Below, one piece after another: positions 6,799-13,353 of a stretch of DNA of 13,353 nt; position 1 is the first letter of the stretch; every line of letters starts with the position of its first letter. The notes under the pieces were generated by a model, which was not told the DNA's origin, did no database searches, and was given only the letters and a program-made list of their open reading frames with translations. The stretch is from Bacillota bacterium (GTDB lineage Bacteria; Bacillota; Clostridia; Oscillospirales; Oscillospiraceae). The stretch covers positions 1-13,353 of the forward strand of contig WQUU01000117.1 of the NCBI GenBank assembly GCA_009781925.1, read 5' to 3'. The translations under genes were made by a program, and so were the position numbers.

Positions 6799-9180
6799 AT
6801 GCAAACGATAGAAACCGCGGACATAAGAATTACAATTGAAGCCGGTGACAACCTGCTGCGAATCACGGAGCTCGGCAACAAAGCGGACAGATACAACTGG
6901 ATCGAAGACGGCGGCTGGGATTATCAGCTCATGTCCAGAGTCCGTGTTGTGGGAAGTTCGGAGGATTCATATCTCAACTGGATTTTTGACGCGCAGGCAT
7001 CTTCACGGATTTCTTCCGAAAAAAGTTCTATCATAACATTAGTATATAGGAGTACCAGCCCGATCTTGACCCTGACATCCGTTTGGGAGGCCAAAGACAA
7101 CGATTGCGGGCCGGTTGAACACTCCATGTATCTGACAAACAACAGCGGGCAGACGGTTACAATATATCAGCCGGAGTCCCTCGACCTTGCGGTGACGGGA
7201 GAAAATGCTCTATGGGCGTGGTATGTACATAAGGGTAGCATCATTGCCGATCACGCCGTCGAGAATGTCAAAACAAGCGAGCTAACTCCGGGCTATCATC
7301 GGGATCTCTACACAGTTGTTCTGGAGCATTATGGGAATTACATTCCCTGGCTGTCCCTCAATGACGTGCAGGCAAATCGCGGACTATACATCGGCTGGGA
7401 GTGGCCGGACGGAAGAATTCAGTTGTCCTGCGCAGAGCCGAATTCGGCGCGCGTCTTGGCGGGCCTTGGTATACCGGATACCAATTATGGAGTTGTAAAC
7501 TGGGACGACCCCGATACGAAACCAGCCCCAATCCTTGAATTTAAGACCGACCTTGAACCCGGCGAAACTTTTGAGGTGCCCAAGGCATTTGTGGGAGCAT
7601 ACTCAGGTGTCAATACGGCATACGCTACGGATTTTCAGGGCAGATGCCAGCGTCTTGTGGACGATGGCTGCAATCAAATGCGGAGGTGGCTTTTTCAATA
7701 CTGCATGCCCGAAATCAACCGGCGCGACATCACCATGCCGGAAGTGGAATACAGCACCAACCACTCCATCGGCCTGGTGGAGCCAGGCGAACCTGTCGGC
7801 GGGACGCCAACGCAGATCGGGTGGTTGGGCAATGACGGCAGAAAGCTGGAGGCTGTTGTCAAAGACCTGCACGATCTGGAACTCGGGTTTGACACGATCT
7901 GTATTGATAACGGCTGGACGAATATTGTTGGGGAGTACAACAACGAACCTCTCTATTGGCCTGCGCCTGATCCAGGCAGCGCGGTGTCGGCGATGCGCCA
8001 ATACTCCGATATGGTGCAGGAAAAGTATGGGTTCAAGCGGTTTCAGTTATATTTTGTGTTTCATGACGGCCACTCGGTAGAGCCGGGGGCGCTCAGCACA
8101 CGAAATCCGAAGGGTGAGTTTGTGCACCCGGAGTGGTTTCGCCGAGAGCAGGTGGATAGACCTGACGCGGAGAATGAACACACAAAATGGTTTGGCAGAC
8201 GGCGGGCAGATATGCCGTCGATTATACAAGACAGAGTGGCGTATAGTGAAAGAAACGCTGATCTCGGAAACAGCGAGTGTCTGGATACGGTAAAAAAATT
8301 GGTGGCCGAAAAGCTGGTAGAGTATAACGTGAACTCAATTAAGCTCGACTACGGCCCCATTATTGTTGACAGTTACTACCAAGGCGCGCCGGCCGGCAGG
8401 CATCGGTATGGCCGGCTCGACACCTGTTACTGGGCCGCCAAAGGCTTTCACGAATTGATGGAGTATTTGTATCAGGTAGTTCCGGATTTTAAGTGTCAGC
8501 TCAACGATTGCGGCGGCAATCTGAAAAATTACGGCTCGTCCCGGTATGCCTCGGTTCTGCCGGTGCGGGACGACGGCGGCTACAATATGACGCCGGAGGA
8601 GTGCCGGACGGCGCTGTATCAGTCGCTGTACTGCTTCCCCGCCATGCAGCTTATGCTCCCGTTTGCCGGAGACTATGCTGTCTGCGGCGCGTATCGTTAC
8701 CGTTCTTGGATGATGGCGGCGCCGTTTACGATGACGGAAGCCCCCGCCGACATGGGCGCGGAGGAGATCGATATTCTGAGGAGCTGTATCCAGTCTTACA
8801 AGGAAAACGTGCGGCCGCTGGTGCGAAACGGAAATGTCTATCACATTTTGCCCCAGGCCCGGCTTGGAGATTGGGATGGGATCGAATATTACGACTCCGC
8901 CGCAGGGAGAGGCGTGGCGATGCTGTTCAAGGGTACGGATGAAACCGGGAGGGTTCTACCGCATGGGCGAAACGTAAAGCTGCGCGGATTGGAGTCGGAG
9001 CAAAGCTATGCTTTGCGGTTCGAGGACGGCAGCAATCAGGAACTGGTTGGCGGGATCTATACCGGCGAACACCTCATGGCGGCTGGGCTTGACCTGTGTC
9101 TGGGCGAACCGGACCAGATTGCGTCGGAGTGGATGTTCTTCGAGAGATGTCACTCGCGGAAGGTAATCGGCGATGAATAA
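6799..9180 (+). CDS. GH36-like (clan GH-D) alpha-galactosidase-type protein
   Basis: The protein has 793 residues from the ATG at 6799, with AAGGGA 6 nt upstream at 6787-6792. It begins with a large beta-supersandwich region (about 1-320), followed by a TIM-barrel. In the barrel, LGFDTICIDNGW (362-373) matches the GH36 beta-strand, SIKLDYG holds the likely nucleophile D517, and VRDDGG holds the likely general acid D591 or D592, where classical enzymes have SDD. The second hallmark, CSSGG with Arg in classical GH36, is reduced here to NDCGGN at 569-574, so this is a divergent branch. By family, it should hydrolyse alpha-galactosides with retention of configuration; alpha-N-acetylgalactosaminide or another alpha-linked sugar is possible. 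No signal peptide is seen. Its stop overlaps the next gene's start by 8 nt, which implies translational coupling. Confidence 0.75.
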   Translation: MQTIETADIRITIEAGDNLLRITELGNKADRYNWIEDGGWDYQLMSRVRVVGSSEDSYLNWIFDAQASSRISSEKSSIITLVYRSTSPILTLTSVWEAKDNDCGPVEHSMYLTNNSGQTVTIYQPESLDLAVTGENALWAWYVHKGSIIADHAVENVKTSELTPGYHRDLYTVVLEHYGNYIPWLSLNDVQANRGLYIGWEWPDGRIQLSCAEPNSARVLAGLGIPDTNYGVVNWDDPDTKPAPILEFKTDLEPGETFEVPKAFVGAYSGVNTAYATDFQGRCQRLVDDGCNQMRRWLFQYCMPEINRRDITMPEVEYSTNHSIGLVEPGEPVGGTPTQIGWLGNDGRKLEAVVKDLHDLELGFDTICIDNGWTNIVGEYNNEPLYWPAPDPGSAVSAMRQYSDMVQEKYGFKRFQLYFVFHDGHSVEPGALSTRNPKGEFVHPEWFRREQVDRPDAENEHTKWFGRRRADMPSIIQDRVAYSERNADLGNSECLDTVKKLVAEKLVEYNVNSIKLDYGPIIVDSYYQGAPAGRHRYGRLDTCYWAAKGFHELMEYLYQVVPDFKCQLNDCGGNLKNYGSSRYASVLPVRDDGGYNMTPEECRTALYQSLYCFPAMQLMLPFAGDYAVCGAYRYRSWMMAAPFTMTEAPADMGAEEIDILRSCIQSYKENVRPLVRNGNVYHILPQARLGDWDGIEYYDSAAGRGVAMLFKGTDETGRVLPHGRNVKLRGLESEQSYALRFEDGSNQELVGGIYTGEHLMAAGLDLCLGEPDQIASEWMFFERCHSRKVIGDE

Positions 9181-11968
9181 CAGGATAGAGACGCAGAATC
9201 GGTTGAAACCATTTATGACGGGCTACTGGGAATCCCGCCTGATGACCCAGCTCGTTTATTTGGAGGAGCTCAACGCCGTAAACGGCGGGGATTTGACCGA
9301 CTTGCTGGAGGAGGCGACCGCGCAGCTGGCCGCCCGCTTTGACAGCGAGGGCACCGTCACAAAGCAGGCGGCGCTTGAGATTGAAGCAGTGATGCTCCCG
9401 GCGTCAACCATTGCCAAAGCGATCACGGTCTCCTGCGTTGCCCACGCGCATATCGATATGAATTGGCAGTGGCGCTTTGATGAGACGGTTATGGTTGTCA
9501 TTGACACCCTGTGTACAATGTTAAACCTGATGCGGGAGTATCCCGCGTTCACCTTCGCGCAGTCCCAGGCGTCGGTCTATAAGATTGTCGAGGAATACGC
9601 GCCGGAAATGCTCCCGGAGATCAGACAGCGTATCCGAGAGGGCCGCTGGGAGGTCACAGCCTCGACCTGGGTGGAGACAGACAAGAATATGCCCAACGGC
9701 GAGAGCCTAAGCCGGCATCTTTTATACACCCGTAAATACTTAAAAGATCTGCTGAAACTGACGGACGATCAATTCGAGATCGACTTTGAGCCGGACACCT
9801 TTGGCCATGGTGCGAATGTTCCGGAGATCTTGGCATCTGGCGGCGTAAGGTACTATTATCACTGCCGTGGGTATGACGGAGATAACCTATATCGGTGGCG
9901 CTCACCCTCCGGGGCCGAGGTCACGGTGTTCCGCGATCCCACCTGGTACACCGAAACCATCTCCCAAACGTCCTTCCTCTATGTCCCGGCTTTTTGCAAA
10001 AAGTACGAACTTGACAGGCTCGTGCATGTTTACGGAGTGGGGGATCACGGCGGCGGGGCAACCAGGCGCGATATCGAACGGATTATGGATTATGCCTCAT
10101 GGCCCTGCATGCCCACGCTCGTGTTTGGACGCTATATTGACTTTTTTCATTACCTTGGCACACTGGATTTACCTGTCGTCACGAAAGAACTTAATTTTAT
10201 TTTTGATGGCTGCTACACCTCGCAAAGCCGCATTAAAAAGGCCAACCGAGTCTCCGAGAAAGCACTTTTTGAAGCGGAGTACTTTAATGTGGTGGCAAAT
10301 CTTTGCAGCGCGTATCGCTACGATGCCAAGGCCTTTGAAAAGCTCTGGCAAAACGTATTATTCAGCCAGTTCCACGACATTTTGCCTGGCTCCGGCGTAA
10401 TCGACACGAGAGAGTATAGTCTCGGCTTGTTCCAGCAGACAATGGCAGGGGCTGGCGCGCGGCAAAGCGCGGCTGTCCGCGCAATCAGTGCTAAGATCAA
10501 TACGGCGGCGCTGTCCCCTGCCGTCCCGCCGCTGAGAGGTTCTACCGCAGAGGGCGCGGGTGCCGGATTTTTCGTCAGTATGGGTATCGGCCCCGGAAAT
10601 TCCGACTACACGGCCTCAAGCGATGTGGGCGGGGCACAGAGGCTGTTCGTCCTCTATAACCCGACGCAGGTTCAATTGCCGACTACCTCCACCCTGACTG
10701 TCTGGGACTGGGAGGGCGATCTGGAGCAGATCGAGATCACGGACGAAGAAAAGCGCCCCGCCAAACACGAGCTGCTGGACAAAAAGCGCGAGGAGTTTTG
10801 CGGACACAAGTTTTTCCGGGTGCTCCTGTCCTGCGCGGTTCCCCCATTCGGATACCGCACGGTGCTCTTGAGAGAGAGTCCAAAATTTAAGACTTTCGTC
10901 CCGGATCAGGACATTACCGTTCAAAGAAGTAAGTCGTATACGCTTGAAAACGAGTTCGTGAGAGCCGTGTTTGACCCGCGCACGGCGGCCCTCGTGTCTT
11001 TTTATGACAAAATGACCGGCGAAGATTACATCGGGAAGCCCGGCGGAGGCATTTTCCGTCTCATCGAGGAGGATGACGAGAACCGCGGCATGACCGCATG
11101 GTATGTAGGCCGCCACATCAACAGCACCCCGGTAGAGAATGTCGTAAAGATGACGGAAATCTCGGGGACGCTCAGACAGGGCATCGCATTTGAGGCGACG
11201 GTGAGAAGTTCGAAGCTCTCTGTCACCGTCACCCTGGGCGAGCACTGCGGCCATCTGGAGTATAGTGTGATCTGTGACTGGCGTGAATTCGGCGAACATG
11301 GAAAGCCGGTGCCACAGTTGAGTTTTGGCGTACCGTTGTCGTATCCGTGTGAAAAATTCCAGTATGACAACGCCTTTGGTATTGTGTCGCGCGAGGGGGT
11401 GGACAACGATGTGCCCGCGCTGACATTTGCCTGCGCGCCGCGCGGCGAAGGCGGGCTGATGCTCTCCAGCGACAGCAAGTACGGCTACCGCTGTGACAAG
11501 GGCAGAATGTCACTGACGTTGATCCGCAGCTCCTATGACCCAGACCCTATCCCGGAGTGCTATGTTCACGCGTTTAGAATTACCCTTGGCGTTGTGCGGG
11601 ATGTGGCACCGATGAAGCTTGTGGAGACATCGCTCGCCCATAACCGCTCGGTCATAACGGTCGCCTGTGTCGCAGGTGAGGGGGAACTGCCGCTCACGGG
11701 CAGTTTCATAAAAATATCTGACGGCGAGGCGGTAATCTCCTCCGTGAAGGCGGCGGAGGACGGCAGTGGAGCTATTATTTTGAGATTTTATGATGTCTCC
11801 GGGCAGGATGGCAGCGTAGCTTTTGAGTTCTTCAAACCGGTAAAATCCGCAGCTTATGTGGATGTGCATGAGAACGAGCTGTCTGCGGACGGTGCGAGTG
11901 TTTTGAGAAATGCTGTGAAAGCGTCTTATCGCGCATTTGGCGTGCGGGCACTTAAAATTAGCTTTTGA
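9173..11968 (+). CDS. GH38 family alpha-mannosidase, cytoplasmic
   Basis: The protein has 931 residues. The ATG at 9173 lies inside the end of the GH36-like gene and is served by GGAAGGT at 9158-9164. GH38 enzymes cleave alpha-mannosides with retention, using an active-site zinc. AHAHIDMNWQW carries the expected zinc ligands H93 and D95. FEPDTFGH carries D208, which is both nucleophile and zinc ligand. FHDILPGSGV carries H401, the fourth ligand. Together these match the His/Asp/Asp/His set of the family, so activity is expected. After the catalytic and helical part (to about residue 430), the C-terminal half is beta-rich, with NEFVRAVFDPRTAALVSFYD typical of the family's mannosidase C-terminal domains. 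Length is normal and no signal peptide is seen. Hand-counted samples of this gene are clearly richer in G+C than the rhamnosidase gene. Confidence 0.93.
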   Translation: MNNRIETQNRLKPFMTGYWESRLMTQLVYLEELNAVNGGDLTDLLEEATAQLAARFDSEGTVTKQAALEIEAVMLPASTIAKAITVSCVAHAHIDMNWQWRFDETVMVVIDTLCTMLNLMREYPAFTFAQSQASVYKIVEEYAPEMLPEIRQRIREGRWEVTASTWVETDKNMPNGESLSRHLLYTRKYLKDLLKLTDDQFEIDFEPDTFGHGANVPEILASGGVRYYYHCRGYDGDNLYRWRSPSGAEVTVFRDPTWYTETISQTSFLYVPAFCKKYELDRLVHVYGVGDHGGGATRRDIERIMDYASWPCMPTLVFGRYIDFFHYLGTLDLPVVTKELNFIFDGCYTSQSRIKKANRVSEKALFEAEYFNVVANLCSAYRYDAKAFEKLWQNVLFSQFHDILPGSGVIDTREYSLGLFQQTMAGAGARQSAAVRAISAKINTAALSPAVPPLRGSTAEGAGAGFFVSMGIGPGNSDYTASSDVGGAQRLFVLYNPTQVQLPTTSTLTVWDWEGDLEQIEITDEEKRPAKHELLDKKREEFCGHKFFRVLLSCAVPPFGYRTVLLRESPKFKTFVPDQDITVQRSKSYTLENEFVRAVFDPRTAALVSFYDKMTGEDYIGKPGGGIFRLIEEDDENRGMTAWYVGRHINSTPVENVVKMTEISGTLRQGIAFEATVRSSKLSVTVTLGEHCGHLEYSVICDWREFGEHGKPVPQLSFGVPLSYPCEKFQYDNAFGIVSREGVDNDVPALTFACAPRGEGGLMLSSDSKYGYRCDKGRMSLTLIRSSYDPDPIPECYVHAFRITLGVVRDVAPMKLVETSLAHNRSVITVACVAGEGELPLTGSFIKISDGEAVISSVKAAEDGSGAIILRFYDVSGQDGSVAFEFFKPVKSAAYVDVHENELSADGASVLRNAVKASYRAFGVRALKISF

Positions 11969-11976
11969 GCCGATTA

Positions 11977-11996
11977 TTATACTCCTAGGCGTATAA
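11977..11996. promoter_or_regulatory. Near-perfect 20-bp palindrome, possible operator
   Basis: TTATACTCCTAGGCGTATAA reads the same on both strands except for one mismatched pair (11983/11990). It begins 9 nt after the GH38 stop and lies about 60 nt before the solute-binding-protein start. It has no loop, so it suits a dimeric DNA-binding protein better than an RNA hairpin. It does not match the classical LacI/CcpA operator pattern, and no second copy was noticed in the window. Confidence 0.4.
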
Positions 11997-12010
11997 ATTT
12001 TTGTGTTGCC

Positions 12011-12024
12011 CTCTCTATCGAGAG
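12011..12024 (+). other. Small hairpin in the leader before the solute-binding-protein gene
   Basis: CTCTC at 12011-12015 pairs with GAGAG at 12020-12024 around a TATC loop. The stem is short and no T-run follows it, so it is unlikely to be a terminator. It may have no role. Confidence 0.3.
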
Positions 12025-12058
12025 TGTAATAAATAATTGATGGTTGGAGGAAAAATGA

Positions 12059-13353
12059 ATGAAACCAAGACGGTTCAAGCCGATTGCGTTATTCGCGGCC
12101 TTCTTGCTTATCTTTTCCCTTATGGCAGGCTGCGGAAACAGCAGTGGAGTAAGCCCAAGCAGTGGCACTGGCACAGCATCCCCCTCAACGTCAGAGTCCA
12201 CTCCGACTTCTACGACAGACAGCGGCCCGGTCAACCTTGTCGTAGCGTCATGGCTGGGCGGAAAAGACACGCAGGCCTTCAATGACGTTTTTGCGGCGTA
12301 CAAGAGCGACCACCCGAATGTCACGGTTACCTATCAGGTATATCCATATAGCGGCTATACCGACAAGCTCACCGCATTGCAGTCGGGCGGCCAAATGCCT
12401 GACATTTTCCTCATGGATCAACCGAGCGGACATAATTCCTATTTATACTACGCCGGAGTTTTGCAGCCGCTGGATGATCTGATCGCGGCGGCGAACTATG
12501 ACACTAGCACGTGGCTTCCGGGGGTCAAAGAGAGTAACACGGTGGATGGGCACATCGTCGCGATGCCGATCCACAACCAACAATTGGTTACCTGGTACAA
12601 TCACGACCTGTTCGCTGAGCTGGGAATTCCGGATTTGCCTAATAATCCCACATGGGATCAGATTTTCAGCACGGCTGCGCAAATCAGTCGAATCGGCAAG
12701 GATTCTAAGGGCAACGATATTGAGGGGATGGCCAGTCAGGCACTTGGGATGCTTGCATATTTGGAGTCACAAGGTCTTCAACTCGTGAAATCTGATGGAA
12801 GCCCCAATTTTGATGATCCGAATGTGATCAGCGCAATGGCGACTTATCAGCAAGCGATGATTGCCGGTGGAGGCGCCGGAAAAAGAATTCCGTCCAACCC
12901 ATTTGCCTCAGGGCGTCAGGGAATTGTTATCACATACATGGGCGAAGTGACGGATAACAACACACCGGACGCCAATGGAAATGTGGCGAGTAATTTCGAT
13001 AACAGGGTTGTCAATTTACCGACGAATGATTCTTCTCAAGGAAATTATGTCGTATACGCGCCGAATAACTTTGGTATTTCCACCTCCTGTAAGAACCAGT
13101 CTGCCGCTTTTGATCTTTTGGCTTATCTGACGACCGACGCGGCAGTCAGCAAACTGATTACTGGCGCAAACCTTACCCCGGCCGTAAATGTGCCTTCCGC
13201 AACCGCATTTTTTGCACCGCAGACGGACAAATTCCCATTCGATTTTTATCAAATCACCGCCGCTACCCCCACTTCGACATTCTTCAGTGCGCCTGATGCG
13301 GCGTGGTGGTATTCTGTGAATAACGCTTTGACCACAGATTGGATCAAGTTTTG
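12059..13353 (+). CDS. Sugar ABC transporter solute-binding lipoprotein (family 1), 3' end outside window
   Basis: The frame is open from the ATG at 12059 to the window edge, giving 431 codons plus two bases. GGAGG at 12046-12050, 8 nt upstream, supports this start rather than the ATG at 12055, which leads into a different, short frame. A Lys/Arg-rich N-terminus and hydrophobic run lead to lipobox M22-A23-G24-C25. A Ser/Thr/Pro-rich linker (26-57) joins it to a family 1 extracellular solute-binding domain: VNLVVASWLGG, a MPDIFLMD stretch, an LQPLDDLIAA segment and W/Y-rich patches expected for sugar stacking. Such proteins sit on the outer face of the membrane and pass oligosaccharides to two permeases. 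Permease genes are expected next, outside the window. Composition and length suggest that only a short C-terminal piece is missing. Confidence 0.9.
   Translation, partial: MKPRRFKPIALFAAFLLIFSLMAGCGNSSGVSPSSGTGTASPSTSESTPTSTTDSGPVNLVVASWLGGKDTQAFNDVFAAYKSDHPNVTVTYQVYPYSGYTDKLTALQSGGQMPDIFLMDQPSGHNSYLYYAGVLQPLDDLIAAANYDTSTWLPGVKESNTVDGHIVAMPIHNQQLVTWYNHDLFAELGIPDLPNNPTWDQIFSTAAQISRIGKDSKGNDIEGMASQALGMLAYLESQGLQLVKSDGSPNFDDPNVISAMATYQQAMIAGGGAGKRIPSNPFASGRQGIVITYMGEVTDNNTPDANGNVASNFDNRVVNLPTNDSSQGNYVVYAPNNFGISTSCKNQSAAFDLLAYLTTDAAVSKLITGANLTPAVNVPSATAFFAPQTDKFPFDFYQITAATPTSTFFSAPDAAWWYSVNNALTTDWIKF

Noticed and set aside
8493..8942. Arg-rich + strand frame inside the GH36-like gene
   Set aside because: It is an out-of-frame shadow in a G+C-rich gene, and the GH36 frame carries the catalytic motifs.
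12001..12032. Possible promoter before the solute-binding-protein gene (TTGTGT or TTGCCC with TAATAA)
   Set aside because: Spacers come out near 20 or 15 nt and the hexamers are weak. A real promoter may exist but cannot be placed.
12037..12285. Short + strand frame starting at 12037
   Set aside because: It overlaps the solute-binding-protein gene in another frame and encodes no recognisable protein. The frame from 12059 has a lipobox and a full binding domain.

Overview
The window looks like part of a carbohydrate-use locus from an anaerobic, low-to-mid GC Gram-positive bacterium, most likely of the Clostridia. Support for this comes from strong AGGAGG-type ribosome binding sites, two lipobox-type lipoproteins (one a sugar-ABC solute-binding protein), a LacI-type regulator, and no outer-membrane SusC/SusD-type genes. 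The lineage is an inference from style, not from a marker gene.

Layout, all on the + strand. 2-208 is the 3' end of a LacI-family regulator. 304-1191 encodes a lipoprotein with a Thr/Pro-repeat stalk and a CBM9-like sugar-binding domain. A 149-nt gap with a long imperfect inverted repeat (1242-1301) follows. Then come five tightly packed genes, with gaps of 15, 29 and 29 nt and one 8-nt overlap: a GH78 alpha-L-rhamnosidase (1341-3902), a uroporphyrinogen-decarboxylase-family protein (3918-4895), a GH127/DUF1680-like glycosidase (4925-6769), a GH36-like alpha-galactosidase-type protein (6799-9180) and a GH38 alpha-mannosidase (9173-11968). After a 90-nt gap holding a near-perfect 20-bp palindrome, a sugar-ABC solute-binding lipoprotein begins at 12059 and runs off the window end.

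How the genes may work together (inference): the two lipoproteins bind glycan outside the cell, and an ABC transporter whose permeases should lie just downstream imports oligosaccharides. The four glycosidases, none with a signal peptide, then take them apart in the cytoplasm. The activities suggested by family (rhamnose, a furanose or related sugar, galactose, mannose) point to a branched heteroglycan. The URO-D-family gene in the middle of the operon is the most unusual element. It is not a heme enzyme by motif, and it may act on a modified (for example O-methylated) sugar or on a corrinoid/methyl-transfer step.

No tRNA, rRNA, CRISPR array, insertion sequence or origin was recognised. There is no gene-free stretch longer than 300 bases. 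In the 209-303 gap I see only the ribosome binding site and no convincing promoter.
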